This document shows positions 33,198 to 41,175 of a stretch of DNA of 41,243 nt, in pieces (position 1 is the stretch's first letter; every line of letters begins with the position of its first letter). Both the position numbers and the translations under genes were made by a program. The stretch covers positions 1 through 41,243 of the forward strand of contig JALSGT010000150.1 of assembly GCA_026982555.1 (NCBI GenBank), written 5' to 3'. This DNA comes from Chromatiales bacterium (GTDB lineage Bacteria > Pseudomonadota > Gammaproteobacteria > SZUA-152). The notes under the pieces were generated by a model that worked only from the letters and a program-made list of their open reading frames with translations, did no database searches and was not told the origin of the DNA.

Positions 33198-34557
33198 GAT
33201 AAGTATCCTGTGTGGCAATCGCCTGTGCGTTAATTTTTTCTTCCGTTTGTCTCCCGGTCTGCTTTTCATCAACAAAACGATGGCCAGCAGCCAAACGCAA
33301 TTCTGCGGACTCCTGCCAGGCCTCCTGCAATAACTCCAGGTAACGTTCACGGGCATCAAAATAAGTATTGTTAGCATCGATAAGGGAAAGAATTTCCGCC
33401 TCGCCATTGGTATAAGCCTTACGGGTCAAATCAAAAACCTGTTGCGCAGGCTCAAACACCCGGTTGCGATAATGTTTGCCTTGCTGCACCAAATGACCAA
33501 GGTGTAAATAACTCTGTTGCAGGCGGCTTCCCAGATCTCGCTCCAGCGCTTGAAGCTCTGATCGTATCTGAACCACTTGCGCACGGGCTGCACTGATGCG
33601 TCCACTGTTGCGATTCCAAAGCGGAAGAGTGAAACCAATACCAATACCATTCACACCCTGGCGGCGCCCGTTAAGCGAGTCCCGCTCACGAAACAGGCTC
33701 AGCGTCGGATCCGGCATCCGCTCAGCGCGCACCAGCTTGACCTTCGCCTGAGCCGCCGCCAGCCGCTGCTTTACCGCCAGTATGGCCGGATGTTGTGACA
33801 AACTTTCCTGCAATTGCGCAAGCGCGGGAGTGGCATCAAAAGGCGTCAGTGGTGTCAATTGCACCCTTGCCTCTGCCGTTCCAGTGGTAAAACCCAGATA
33901 GGTACGAAACTGGCTTAATGCCTCGTTAGCTTTACCTTCAGATTTATCAAGAATTTGTTGCGCCGATTCACGGATAAGGTCAAGACGCAAACGCTCCAGG
34001 CGGGAAAGCTCCCCGGCCTGCTCCCGCTGGCGTCCGGCAGCCTGCAATGCCGTCGCCAGCTGCAAACGCAACTCTGCCAGACGCAAACGCTCTGTCGCTA
34101 ACTGCAAGTTGTGATAACGGCGTGCCACCTGAGCCTCCAGACGCACCTGCTGATACTGGCGCTGACTGCGGGCTGCATCCAGCTGCGCTTCGGCAACACT
34201 GCGCTGATAACCAAGACGACCACTAAGCGGCAACGGCTGGCTAAACGCAAACTGGGTAAAATCAGTACCATGCCCCCCCTCATCCTTGCTCATTGAATCG
34301 TCAGCACGCACCTCAACTTCCAGGTTCGGCCATGCGCCCGCCTGTTTCAGCGCGCCCTCACGAGCACGAATCAGCGCCTCCGCACCGCGTGTTTCCGGCG
34401 CAATGTCCACTGCACGCTGAATACTGTCCTCCAGCGTCCACAACGCCTGCGCCAAAACCGGCACCGGTGTAACAGAAAACAACACAAGCACAAACATCAT
34501 GACCTGGTTACTTTTTCGACACCCCTTTTGAACCAACCAATAAAAACCATCCAACAT
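33190..34557 (-). CDS. TolC-family outer membrane efflux protein (CusC/CzcC-like)
   Basis: This 455-residue exported protein has two halves, each with the alternating long coiled-coil helices of outer membrane efflux channels. LEDSIQRAVDIAPETRGAEALIRAREGALKQAGAWPNLEVEVRAD and SQPLPLSGRLGYQRSVAEAQLDAARS form the first repeat. IGFTLPLWNRNSGRISAARAQV and GEAEILSLIDANNTYFDARERYLE form the second. It is the channel of the metal efflux pump. The start is the ATG at 34557 with GGGAG eight bases upstream. The ORF track begins ten codons earlier. The signal peptide follows a basic stretch (VQKGCRKSNQVMMFVLVLFSVTP). It is the first complete gene of the operon. Confidence 0.9.
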   Translation of the reverse strand: MLDGFYWLVQKGCRKSNQVMMFVLVLFSVTPVPVLAQALWTLEDSIQRAVDIAPETRGAEALIRAREGALKQAGAWPNLEVEVRADDSMSKDEGGHGTDFTQFAFSQPLPLSGRLGYQRSVAEAQLDAARSQRQYQQVRLEAQVARRYHNLQLATERLRLAELRLQLATALQAAGRQREQAGELSRLERLRLDLIRESAQQILDKSEGKANEALSQFRTYLGFTTGTAEARVQLTPLTPFDATPALAQLQESLSQHPAILAVKQRLAAAQAKVKLVRAERMPDPTLSLFRERDSLNGRRQGVNGIGIGFTLPLWNRNSGRISAARAQVVQIRSELQALERDLGSRLQQSYLHLGHLVQQGKHYRNRVFEPAQQVFDLTRKAYTNGEAEILSLIDANNTYFDARERYLELLQEAWQESAELRLAAGHRFVDEKQTGRQTEEKINAQAIATQDTYHE

Positions 34558-35098
34558 GAGCAACTCCCGGCGTAATACTCCGTTCACGACAACACAAGAA
34601 ATTTTTAGCGATAAAACATGCAGCAGTGCCCCCGCACAGACCCAAGCCCGCGCGTCAACAATACCAGTGGATAATTAAACGGGACTTAAGTTGGCGGAAC
34701 GCACAGCGGAGGAAAAGTAAATATCACCCGGAAAAGGCAACACTTCCGGCACCAGCACGCTACCAGATATTTTTTCAGCAACTCCCCCGGGCACATATGC
34801 TTGGAAGAAGAAGCATGTGTATGTTGCTGACGATGACTCAAATTATGTACATGCAGCGTGTATTTCTTTTATCTGATGCCTCAACAAATGTTAATCCTGG
34901 ATTCAATGTTTAATATATCTTGCAATAGATATAATATGGCTTGGGAGCTAAATTATGGCGTTATAAAAGCAATAGGTTGGCGTGTTTTCGCACCGGCACA
35001 CCGTCAGCAATCCGACATAATTCATTGATTCTACTGAGTGGAAAAATTTCCAGCTCCTAATTCAGGTTATAAAATAAAATGACTAAATGGAGATAGTG
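34558..35098. other. divergent promoter region with an eroded His-rich reading frame and an imperfect hairpin
   Basis: No intact gene is seen. Inverted arms TCAGCAAC...CACATATGCTT (34775-34802) and AAGCATGTGTATGTTGCTGA (34811-34830) face each other. The minus strand over the same bases can be read as a histidine-rich peptide (HVHNLSHRQQHTHASSSKHM) without a start codon. It could be the remains of a small metal-binding protein at the head of the efflux operon. TATAAT occurs near 34931. Confidence 0.5.
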
Positions 35099-35959
35099 AT
35101 GTCTGAAAAAATACTATATACGTCAGCTGAGATAGAAGCCATAAATGATAAAGATGTGATGTTTATTGACATTCGGGATAAAGAAGATTTTGAAAAGGGT
35201 CATATTCCTGGCGCGACAAATATCCCGGAAATCTTTTATTTTCTTAGCACCAGTACAGAGGATGGCTTGAATGAACTTAAATCTGTATATACTGAACTGT
35301 TTTCAAAGGCAGGTATTTCTTCTGACAAGATGGTCATAATTTATGAAGATAACCTTAATACACGTTATGGCGCATCCTGCCGTGGATTCTGGTTATTGAA
35401 ATACCTTGGCCACCAGCACATTGGAATTCTTGAGGGAGGCTATTCACAATGGAAAAAGACAGGAAACCCGACCACAACCGACACTGAAAAAACCAACCAA
35501 TGTGATTTTATTGTCAAAATTAATAATTCTATTATGGCAACCAAAGCTACTGTGTTGAAGGCAATAAACAATGATGACATTATTTTACTCGACAATAGAG
35601 ATGAAGTTGAGTGGATAGGAAAAAGCTCATCACCTTACGGTATAGATTTTGCGCCACGCAAGGGACGCATACCTGGTGCTGTATGGATAGAGTGGTATGA
35701 CTTTATGGATGATAACGACAACATTGCATCTTTTAAATCCAGCGAAGAGATAAAAGAGCTATGCGCACAAAAAGGTATTTATACTGACAGTGACATTATT
35801 ATTTATTGCTTTAAAGGAGCCCGGGCATCAAATACCTATGTCGCAATGCATCAGGCCGGGTTTCATAATCTCAAGGTTTATTTTGGTTCATGGAATGAAT
35901 GGTCAAGAGACATTGATCTTCCCATCGACAGTGAAGAAATAGAATTCTCTGCGCCATAA
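35099..35959 (+). CDS. tandem-rhodanese thiosulfate/3-mercaptopyruvate sulfurtransferase-like protein
   Basis: From the chosen start there are 286 residues in two rhodanese domains. The first (about 1-125: FIDIRDKEDFEKGHIPGATNIPE) lacks the catalytic Cys, and its loop reads YEDNLNTRYGAS. The second (about 150-280: ILLDNRDEVEWIG, GRIPGAVWIEW) has the active-site Cys in YCFKGARASNTY near residue 236. This is the usual layout of SseA/TST enzymes, which transfer sulfane sulfur from thiosulfate or mercaptopyruvate to acceptors such as cyanide or thioredoxin. The CxxGxR loop is nearer to thiosulfate types, but the substrate is not certain. There is no signal peptide, so it is cytoplasmic. GGAGATAGTG before ATG 35099 fixes the start, four codons after the track's. 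Its AT-rich coding differs from the efflux genes. Confidence 0.88.
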   Translation: MSEKILYTSAEIEAINDKDVMFIDIRDKEDFEKGHIPGATNIPEIFYFLSTSTEDGLNELKSVYTELFSKAGISSDKMVIIYEDNLNTRYGASCRGFWLLKYLGHQHIGILEGGYSQWKKTGNPTTTDTEKTNQCDFIVKINNSIMATKATVLKAINNDDIILLDNRDEVEWIGKSSSPYGIDFAPRKGRIPGAVWIEWYDFMDDNDNIASFKSSEEIKELCAQKGIYTDSDIIIYCFKGARASNTYVAMHQAGFHNLKVYFGSWNEWSRDIDLPIDSEEIEFSAP

Positions 35960-36028
35960 CTAACGATAAAAAGCAAAGAAAAACTAACATCACCGCCCGA
36001 ACCACCTTATTGAAAGAAAAACGACATA

Positions 36029-36065
36029 CCAATATACCGCCAAAACTATTTTGGCGGTATATTGG
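36029..36065. repeat. perfect 17-bp hairpin with a 3-base loop
   Basis: CCAATATACCGCCAAAA is followed by CTA and its exact reverse complement. It lies 10 bases before the ATG of the regulator remnant and about 70 bases after the sulfurtransferase stop. On the plus strand no T tract follows. On the minus strand TATGTCGTTTTTC follows, which is only loosely terminator-like. It may be a decayed operator or a terminator. Confidence 0.65.
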
Positions 36066-36074
36066 CAGAAGAAA

Positions 36075-36315
36075 ATGATGATAAAACTGACGCCCGTTAT
36101 GGAGAAATACGTCCTGCACTGGGGAAAGATGGGCACGCCGCTGGGGCATTAACCGCACTGTGGCAAAAATACATGCCCTGATATTCAACAGTATTGGCTA
36201 TGCATGGCAACCTGGAAAAATAAAAACACCAATCCCGGCCTGGGCTATTCTGGGTAATGTTGAAATTATAGAAAAAGCTATTTCTGATGCCCCGTGTTTA
36301 TCGACGTTCAGATAA
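36075..36315 (+). pseudogene. frameshifted remnant of a GbsR/MarR-type HTH regulator
   Basis: From ATG 36075 the frame reads KLTPVMEKYVLHWGKMGT and stops at 36150. Shifting by one base at about 36136 continues as RWGINRTVAKIHALIFN. Joined, they match the N-terminus of GbsR-like regulators, whose family sequence runs ...EKFVLHWGEMGTRWGINRTVAQIHALL. One extra C near 36138 would explain the break. After HALIFN the sequence no longer resembles the family (GYAWQPGKIKTPIPAW...) and ends at 36313-36315, so the rest of the gene is lost. The hairpin at 36029 may have been its operator. An assembly error could cause the frameshift but not the truncation. Confidence 0.6.
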
Positions 36316-36392
36316 TTCATCCTTTGTTTGGAAAACCCTTTGCATACTCAGGGTATGCAACTATGGTGAATAAAATATATCTCTTTCCGTTT

Positions 36393-36422
36393 GGTGGAAC
36401 CGCTGCGCTTGTTCCACCCTGC
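36393..36422. repeat. GGTGGAAC hairpin repeat (first of an inverted pair)
   Basis: GGTGGAACCGCTGCGCTTGT continues into TCCACCCTGC, the same unit and orientation as 26310-26339, including the CTCTTTCC flank. Its opposite-facing partner lies 87 bases away. Confidence 0.75.
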
Positions 36423-36508
36423 CCGGATAGAGGGTAGAGCCCTGGATAGAAGGTGGCATTAGGGATCATAATTTTTTTGTTCCGCTAGATTCAACACAGC
36501 GCAAAACC

Positions 36509-36538
36509 GTAGGGTGGAACAAGCGCAGCGGTTCCACC
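36509..36538. repeat. GGTGGAAC hairpin repeat (second of an inverted pair)
   Basis: GTAGGGTGGAACAAGCGCAG continues into CGGTTCCACC, with the same preceding AAAACC as at 26105. The order of the two units here is the reverse of that at 26105/26310, so the pairs were not made by one simple duplication. Confidence 0.75.
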
Positions 36539-36672
36539 GTGACCTTGTACACACCCCACAAAGCCATTGCCTGAAGAAAAAAACTCACGTCATTCGAATA
36601 ATTAATATCACTGCTCATTATAAATAATGAACAAATTTACCTAGCCTGACTGCTATGCTATAAGACTTCCTA

Positions 36673-38208
36673 TTAAAGCAATGGTTTAATCGGCATAAAC
36701 TGCCAAAAGAAAACCCGCCATTGCTTCCATGATGACGCAAATGAATCCGGGTCATCATACAGGGCATTCCAACTATTCGTTGGTCCCATATCAGTTTGGA
36801 TAAGTTGTTCTACTTTTTTCGCAATCTGTTTATTGCGAACAATAATGCCCACTTCTGTATTAAGGTTTTCAGAACGCGGATCCAGATTATAAGTGCCGAT
36901 ATAAACCGTTTCTGAATCAATCACCATAGTCTTGGCATGCAGAGCAAAAACCGGGCGAGACTTTTTTATATCGTCGTAACGGTGTAAAAGCTGTTCTTGC
37001 GTCGCGGGATCTGGTTTATATTCAAATATTTGTAAACCCATATTCAATAACTTTTTACGCTGATTTTTGTAACCGCTGAAGGCCTGTATATTATCGGTTG
37101 ATGCAAGAGAGTTGGTGCTGATTTGTATAGAAACACCTCGCTTTTGTGTTCGTCGAAATAATGACTCCGCTTTTTTACTCAAAACCAGATAAGGCGTCTG
37201 GATCACAATTTTATGCTTTGATTTTTCAACCAGCATTGCCAATTCAGCCGTTGTAATACCTCCTCCACCCAGTGAAAAGCGCCGGTTATTTTTCCCGGGC
37301 GTATCGCTGACAAATCGGGCATCAGTCCATATCACTTCTTCTGTCAGCGCTTGAAAGGCAGCAGGCACATTCTCAATGGACTTTCGCACTTCAGGCTCAA
37401 AATTATCAGGCGATTGTGCGTATTTATGTAATTCCTGATAAATTTCCTGCACCTCTGTATCATTTATTGATACATTTTTTTGCAAAATCCCCAGGCCATC
37501 AAACAAATCATTAACCTCAACGCTTAACTCACTGCGCCAGAATTGCTCAAAACTCCATACCATTTTTTCGACAACATTACCCAACACCAGAATGTCTCGA
37601 TCACGGAAATTATATTCATTATTATAATCAAAATATTCATCAGCCATATTCCGACCACCTGTGATGGCAACCTTGCCATCCACAATAAATGTTTTGTCAT
37701 GCATGCGTTGATTAACGCCTCGAAAATCAGTCACCACATTCAAAACACGCTTATGAATCGGTGTCCCTACAGAATGTTGTGGATTATAGATTTTAATAAA
37801 TACATTTGGGTGCAAAGCAAGGGCAAGCAACGTTTTATCGGGCGCGTCAATCAATAAATCATCAACAATCACTCGCACCTTCACTCCACGGTTTGCCGCA
37901 CGCAACAGAGCTTCCGTTGCCAAAATACCAATATTATCGGTACTCCAGATAAAATATTGGACTTCAATGCTTTGCTGTGCATGATCTGCCAACCATGCCC
38001 GCGCCAAAAGCGCCTCTTCGCCTTTATCCAGTACAAGTACGCCTGTTAACCCGTCATGGACTTTGATTTGCTCATCAATATAAGAGAAATTTAATGGCTC
38101 AGCGAGCGCAGAACTTTGTCCAGGCGTAAGGAATAATAGCTGAGTTACTAAACTTAGCAAAAAGACAATACGGATTTTTGAGGCATTAAAACCAGACGAA
38201 TAATGCAT
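36673..38208 (-). CDS. phospholipase D family protein (cardiolipin synthase ClsC-like)
   Basis: The 511-residue protein has two HKD motifs: HDKTFIVDGKVAITGGRNMADEYF near residues 166-190, and HAKTMVIDSETVYIGTYNLDPRSENLNTE near 424-453. Both catalytic His-Lys-Asp sets are intact. IEVQYFIWSTDNIGILATEALLRAANRGVKVRVIVDD near residue 75 is typical of the ClsC/YmdC group, which makes cardiolipin from two phospholipids. An N-terminal hydrophobic segment (about 12-32) may be a signal or anchor. It is the last of three minus-strand genes, starting one base after the stop of the ceramidase-like gene. It could instead be a phospholipase, since the HKD set does not separate the reactions. Confidence 0.88.
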   Translation of the reverse strand: MHYSSGFNASKIRIVFLLSLVTQLLFLTPGQSSALAEPLNFSYIDEQIKVHDGLTGVLVLDKGEEALLARAWLADHAQQSIEVQYFIWSTDNIGILATEALLRAANRGVKVRVIVDDLLIDAPDKTLLALALHPNVFIKIYNPQHSVGTPIHKRVLNVVTDFRGVNQRMHDKTFIVDGKVAITGGRNMADEYFDYNNEYNFRDRDILVLGNVVEKMVWSFEQFWRSELSVEVNDLFDGLGILQKNVSINDTEVQEIYQELHKYAQSPDNFEPEVRKSIENVPAAFQALTEEVIWTDARFVSDTPGKNNRRFSLGGGGITTAELAMLVEKSKHKIVIQTPYLVLSKKAESLFRRTQKRGVSIQISTNSLASTDNIQAFSGYKNQRKKLLNMGLQIFEYKPDPATQEQLLHRYDDIKKSRPVFALHAKTMVIDSETVYIGTYNLDPRSENLNTEVGIIVRNKQIAKKVEQLIQTDMGPTNSWNALYDDPDSFASSWKQWRVFFWQFMPIKPLL

Positions 38209-38209
38209 A

Positions 38210-38995
38210 CTATTTTATGGTGTTATTGACAGTACCGTTATCATAGCGGCTAATGCTCCAGACCGCCAACAGGAAAGCAATCCCGGAAAAAGATGCGATA
38301 ACATGTTTTATTGTATGGCCACTGACACCCAGAACATCATAAATATCAGTATCATAATTTTCCACCAGTTTAGCCGTGAGATACAGCCCCAGGATCAACC
38401 AGATATATTTCTGTTGGTAACGTGATACCGGAAACAGCAACAATATGAGGGGTATCAATATTATGGGTAAAAACTGTACAACTGCATAAAAACGAAGATC
38501 CCCAAAACCCATAGCTTCTGTATATGACCAATAAAATACCGATAATACCCCGATGAATAAAAGTGGCCATAATACGGCCCTACCCAGTCTCTGACTAAGA
38601 TGAAACCATAGGATAAATGAAAAAAAGGCCATAAATGATACTGTCATTGGCAACCGGTCCCATAACAGCGTTTCATTGGTTGGTGAAAGGTGATAATAAG
38701 CCGAACCAAGCCCGGTTAATATCAAACCAATGAAAAATATCAGAACCGGTATTTTATAAACTGTACAAGATTTTTCTGGCAAATACCTTCTGACGATAAC
38801 AAAGCCAAGAATACCGATGATGACAAAAGGGATATTTGACAAAACATTCCATGCATTGGGGATACCCATTTTTGTCTGTCCATCAGCAAACAGATGATAA
38901 CTGGCATCCTGAGCAATGGGCTCAATAAAGAATACTGTGACCAGTATAATTACCGATATCAGCTGTAATATTTTCAGCTTCACATTGCGGCTCAT
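38210..38995 (-). CDS. ceramidase-like (CREST superfamily) membrane protein
   Basis: The 261 residues contain about seven membrane helices. The CREST pattern is visible: NAWNVLSNIPFVIIGILG, GSAYYHLSPTNETLLWDRLPMTVSFMAF and GHTIKHVIASFSGIAF. They supply the conserved Ser, Asp and three His residues (SAYYH, WDR, HTIKH) that bind zinc in alkaline ceramidases, adiponectin receptors and their bacterial relatives. It should hydrolyse an amide or ester bond in a membrane lipid. True ceramides are not expected in most such bacteria, so the substrate may be another acyl lipid. It lies between a hydrolase and a phospholipase D-like gene with gaps of two and one bases. Confidence 0.85.
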   Translation of the reverse strand: MSRNVKLKILQLISVIILVTVFFIEPIAQDASYHLFADGQTKMGIPNAWNVLSNIPFVIIGILGFVIVRRYLPEKSCTVYKIPVLIFFIGLILTGLGSAYYHLSPTNETLLWDRLPMTVSFMAFFSFILWFHLSQRLGRAVLWPLLFIGVLSVFYWSYTEAMGFGDLRFYAVVQFLPIILIPLILLLFPVSRYQQKYIWLILGLYLTAKLVENYDTDIYDVLGVSGHTIKHVIASFSGIAFLLAVWSISRYDNGTVNNTIK

Positions 38996-38997
38996 GA

Positions 38998-39777
38998 TTA
39001 TTCCTGTTTCTTCAGAATCGCGTTTTTTCGATGGAATTTTCCATTCTGCAGATAATGTATTGTCTGACGAATCACTTCGTTACTCGACATGATCATCGGG
39101 TGCGTATGCGGCACAATCAAATAATCTGACATTCCCGCCACTTTAGCCCGCTCAACAGATACTTTACCATCATCATCGCCTGGAATGAGGGTGGATAAAA
39201 TCAGATTAATACTCTTGTTACCCGTTATGACACCAACAGAATAATCCACAGCCCCCAGACTGTTCGGCAGGCTTTCCGCTGATGTACCCAATTGCTGCCC
39301 TGCCGGACCATTAAATGCGTAAAACCCTGGAGAGCCTGCCAGTTTATCAACAATTTCACTCCCCTGGTTGGGAGGGCTCAACATCACAACATGACCTAAA
39401 TTATCCAATAAATGATTAGCCAGATAATAGCGAACCAAAATCCCTCCCATGGAATGAGTGACGAAATGTATTTTTTTTGGCTGTACAGACTGGCATTTCT
39501 CCACCTCTTTTGTCACATGCTCTTCTGCCAGCTTTTCAATTGTCTTTTTCCTTGATGGATAATCAACGTTAATAACATGATAGCCTGATTTACGCAGTGA
39601 TTTTTCCATGGCTGAAAATGAACGATTACTTCTGGCCAGCCCATGAAGCAATACAACACATTCATTTTCGTTATCAGCCATGGGCATTTCGTTATATTTT
39701 TCCATCGAAAAAACAGGGTTTGTTACACTCTGCATTATAATGTATAAAAAAATAATGAATATCTGTTTTATTTTCAT
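38998..39777 (-). CDS. exported alpha/beta hydrolase (lipase-like)
   Basis: This 259-residue protein has an N-terminal signal segment (about 4-24) and an alpha/beta hydrolase core: CVVLLHGLARSNRSFSAMEKSL, VTHSMGGILVRYYL with the nucleophile Ser near residue 111, and GDDDGKVSVERAKV with a candidate acid. HTHPMIMSSNEVI carries the catalytic His near 228. LSPPNQGSE also fits lipases of the PGAP1/LipA-like esterase group. It likely acts in the periplasm or on the outer membrane on an acyl ester. It is the first gene of a three-gene run with the ceramidase-like and phospholipase D-like genes, suggesting joint lipid turnover. Confidence 0.88.
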   Translation of the reverse strand: MKIKQIFIIFLYIIMQSVTNPVFSMEKYNEMPMADNENECVVLLHGLARSNRSFSAMEKSLRKSGYHVINVDYPSRKKTIEKLAEEHVTKEVEKCQSVQPKKIHFVTHSMGGILVRYYLANHLLDNLGHVVMLSPPNQGSEIVDKLAGSPGFYAFNGPAGQQLGTSAESLPNSLGAVDYSVGVITGNKSINLILSTLIPGDDDGKVSVERAKVAGMSDYLIVPHTHPMIMSSNEVIRQTIHYLQNGKFHRKNAILKKQE

Positions 39778-39791
39778 ACTGATTTTTCCAC

Positions 39792-39824
39792 AAAAACAGG
39801 ACAGGTTTCCTACCCTGTCCTGTT
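39792..39824 (-). terminator. rho-independent terminator after the 445-aa membrane protein gene
   Basis: On the minus strand AACAGGACAGG and CCTGTCCTGTT pair perfectly over 11 bp around an eight-base loop, and TTTTT follows. It ends the transcript that comes from the right edge of the window and isolates the lipid operon, which must have its own promoter nearby. Confidence 0.8.
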
Positions 39825-39837
39825 CTATCCTTTTCAG

Positions 39838-41175
39838 TTATTTTTCCCACTGATCCAGTCTGCTTTTCCACCCGGCAAGGCGTCGTTTTATATTGCTGCC
39901 CTTGGACTCCATCATCGAAGCAATAATGATAAACGCGACACCTAATATCGCCAGTCCCGCCCAATTGCCAATATCAAAATGATACACCAACTCATAAAGC
40001 TGTTGCACAACACCCAGCAATATTAAAATAATGCCTCCAGAAAACAGGTTTCTTTGTTTAAATTTATAGCCCCAAAAACTCACGCCTGCACCGGTAACGA
40101 TCGTTATCAGCGAGACCGCAAAACCTGCGTTATCCAACAAATTGACGGCCATTCCGATAACCAGACCCGCTACAGCAAAACGTCTGTATATGCCTGCTCT
40201 GTCATGATTACGATATGAAATATCATATATCATTGCCATTGAAGCTGTTATGCCAAGTGGAAACAATATCTCGTAAGGAAATTGCGTTATGACCTGTAGC
40301 GTTTCAATCAATAAAAAACCAAATGATATCGCCGATAAAACGGACAAACCTTCCAGAAGGCTGCTTATCCTGGAATTAACGCCCAGATAACGAGATATCT
40401 GACGTACAATAAAAAACACACTAATGAATAACACGGTCAACAAAAATAAATCAGCCGAATAAAGCCATAGACTACGCCCCATTAAAACAGCCAAAGGCAA
40501 AAGCTGTAAGCCAAGGGCGATGATGCCTTCATTCGTTTTAGCAGCTGCGTTGTGGCTTGCTGTTTTCCGGCTTAAATAAATAACAACAAAAGTCAGTGTC
40601 AATACCATAAAACCAACTAATTGCGGGTCACGTAGCGGCAATAAAAGTGTGGCATTACTTAATAAAAACAATATTGATAATTTTACCGACATGCTTCTTG
40701 CCAATACCGTAAACCCAAGAAATGTCACTGGAATCAACACCAATAAAGCGATGCCATTGCTTAACAGTGCAGATGTCAGGCTGCCTACAGTCCATGCAAC
40801 GTAATGCGGGTAGGCACTGACATCTATCGCTGCGGTTTGCGAAAATATAAATGCACCAAGAATAGCGAAGTTTGCAGGCACTGAAATCAGTGACAAGGTT
40901 AATAACAGGCGTGCGCCTTTACTTTCTTTCAACCAGTAAGCGCTGGCGAGACCGATGGCTGCCAATGCCCCGGTATGACCCAGCAGTAAAAAATACCGGA
41001 ACATGTCGTCGCCATTATCCCAACCCCGGATCAAAAAGCTGTACATGGCGATTAACACCGCACCTGCACCCAAAATACGTAAGATTGTCGGCAGATTTTT
41101 CATCGGGTCAAAATTTGGTTTTTGTGAGTCTGGAGGCATTGCTCCTTCCGTCCATGGGTCTTTTTGAGTATTCAT
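39838..41175 (-). CDS. multi-pass membrane protein of unknown function (DUF2157/DUF4401-like)
   Basis: This 445-residue protein has about twelve hydrophobic helices. A short charged N-terminus (NTQKDPWTEGAMPPDSQKP) and a basic tail (SKGSNIKRRLAGWKSRLDQWEK) both lie outside the membrane. I do not recognise a characterised family. The layout recalls predicted membrane proteins in the DUF2157/DUF4401 style but no motif proves it. The ATG at 41175 overlaps the TGA of an upstream gene by four bases, with GGGAGG eight bases before it, so the two are coupled. A strong terminator follows its stop. Confidence 0.75.
   Translation of the reverse strand: MNTQKDPWTEGAMPPDSQKPNFDPMKNLPTILRILGAGAVLIAMYSFLIRGWDNGDDMFRYFLLLGHTGALAAIGLASAYWLKESKGARLLLTLSLISVPANFAILGAFIFSQTAAIDVSAYPHYVAWTVGSLTSALLSNGIALLVLIPVTFLGFTVLARSMSVKLSILFLLSNATLLLPLRDPQLVGFMVLTLTFVVIYLSRKTASHNAAAKTNEGIIALGLQLLPLAVLMGRSLWLYSADLFLLTVLFISVFFIVRQISRYLGVNSRISSLLEGLSVLSAISFGFLLIETLQVITQFPYEILFPLGITASMAMIYDISYRNHDRAGIYRRFAVAGLVIGMAVNLLDNAGFAVSLITIVTGAGVSFWGYKFKQRNLFSGGIILILLGVVQQLYELVYHFDIGNWAGLAILGVAFIIIASMMESKGSNIKRRLAGWKSRLDQWEK

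Larger units (their letters stand above)
35960..36672. other. non-coding region with a perfect hairpin, a regulator remnant and paired repeats
   Basis: This 713-base gap holds no intact gene. In order it has a 17-bp perfect hairpin (36029-36065), a frameshifted regulator fragment (36075-36315), and two GGTGGAAC units facing each other (36393 and 36509). The ORF-track entry 35871-36188 on the minus strand is a shadow of the sulfurtransferase end and the fragment. Confidence 0.65.

Noticed and set aside
34626-34913. 95-aa plus-strand ORF before the sulfurtransferase gene
   Set aside because: No ribosome site or motif; its second half overlaps the inverted repeat.
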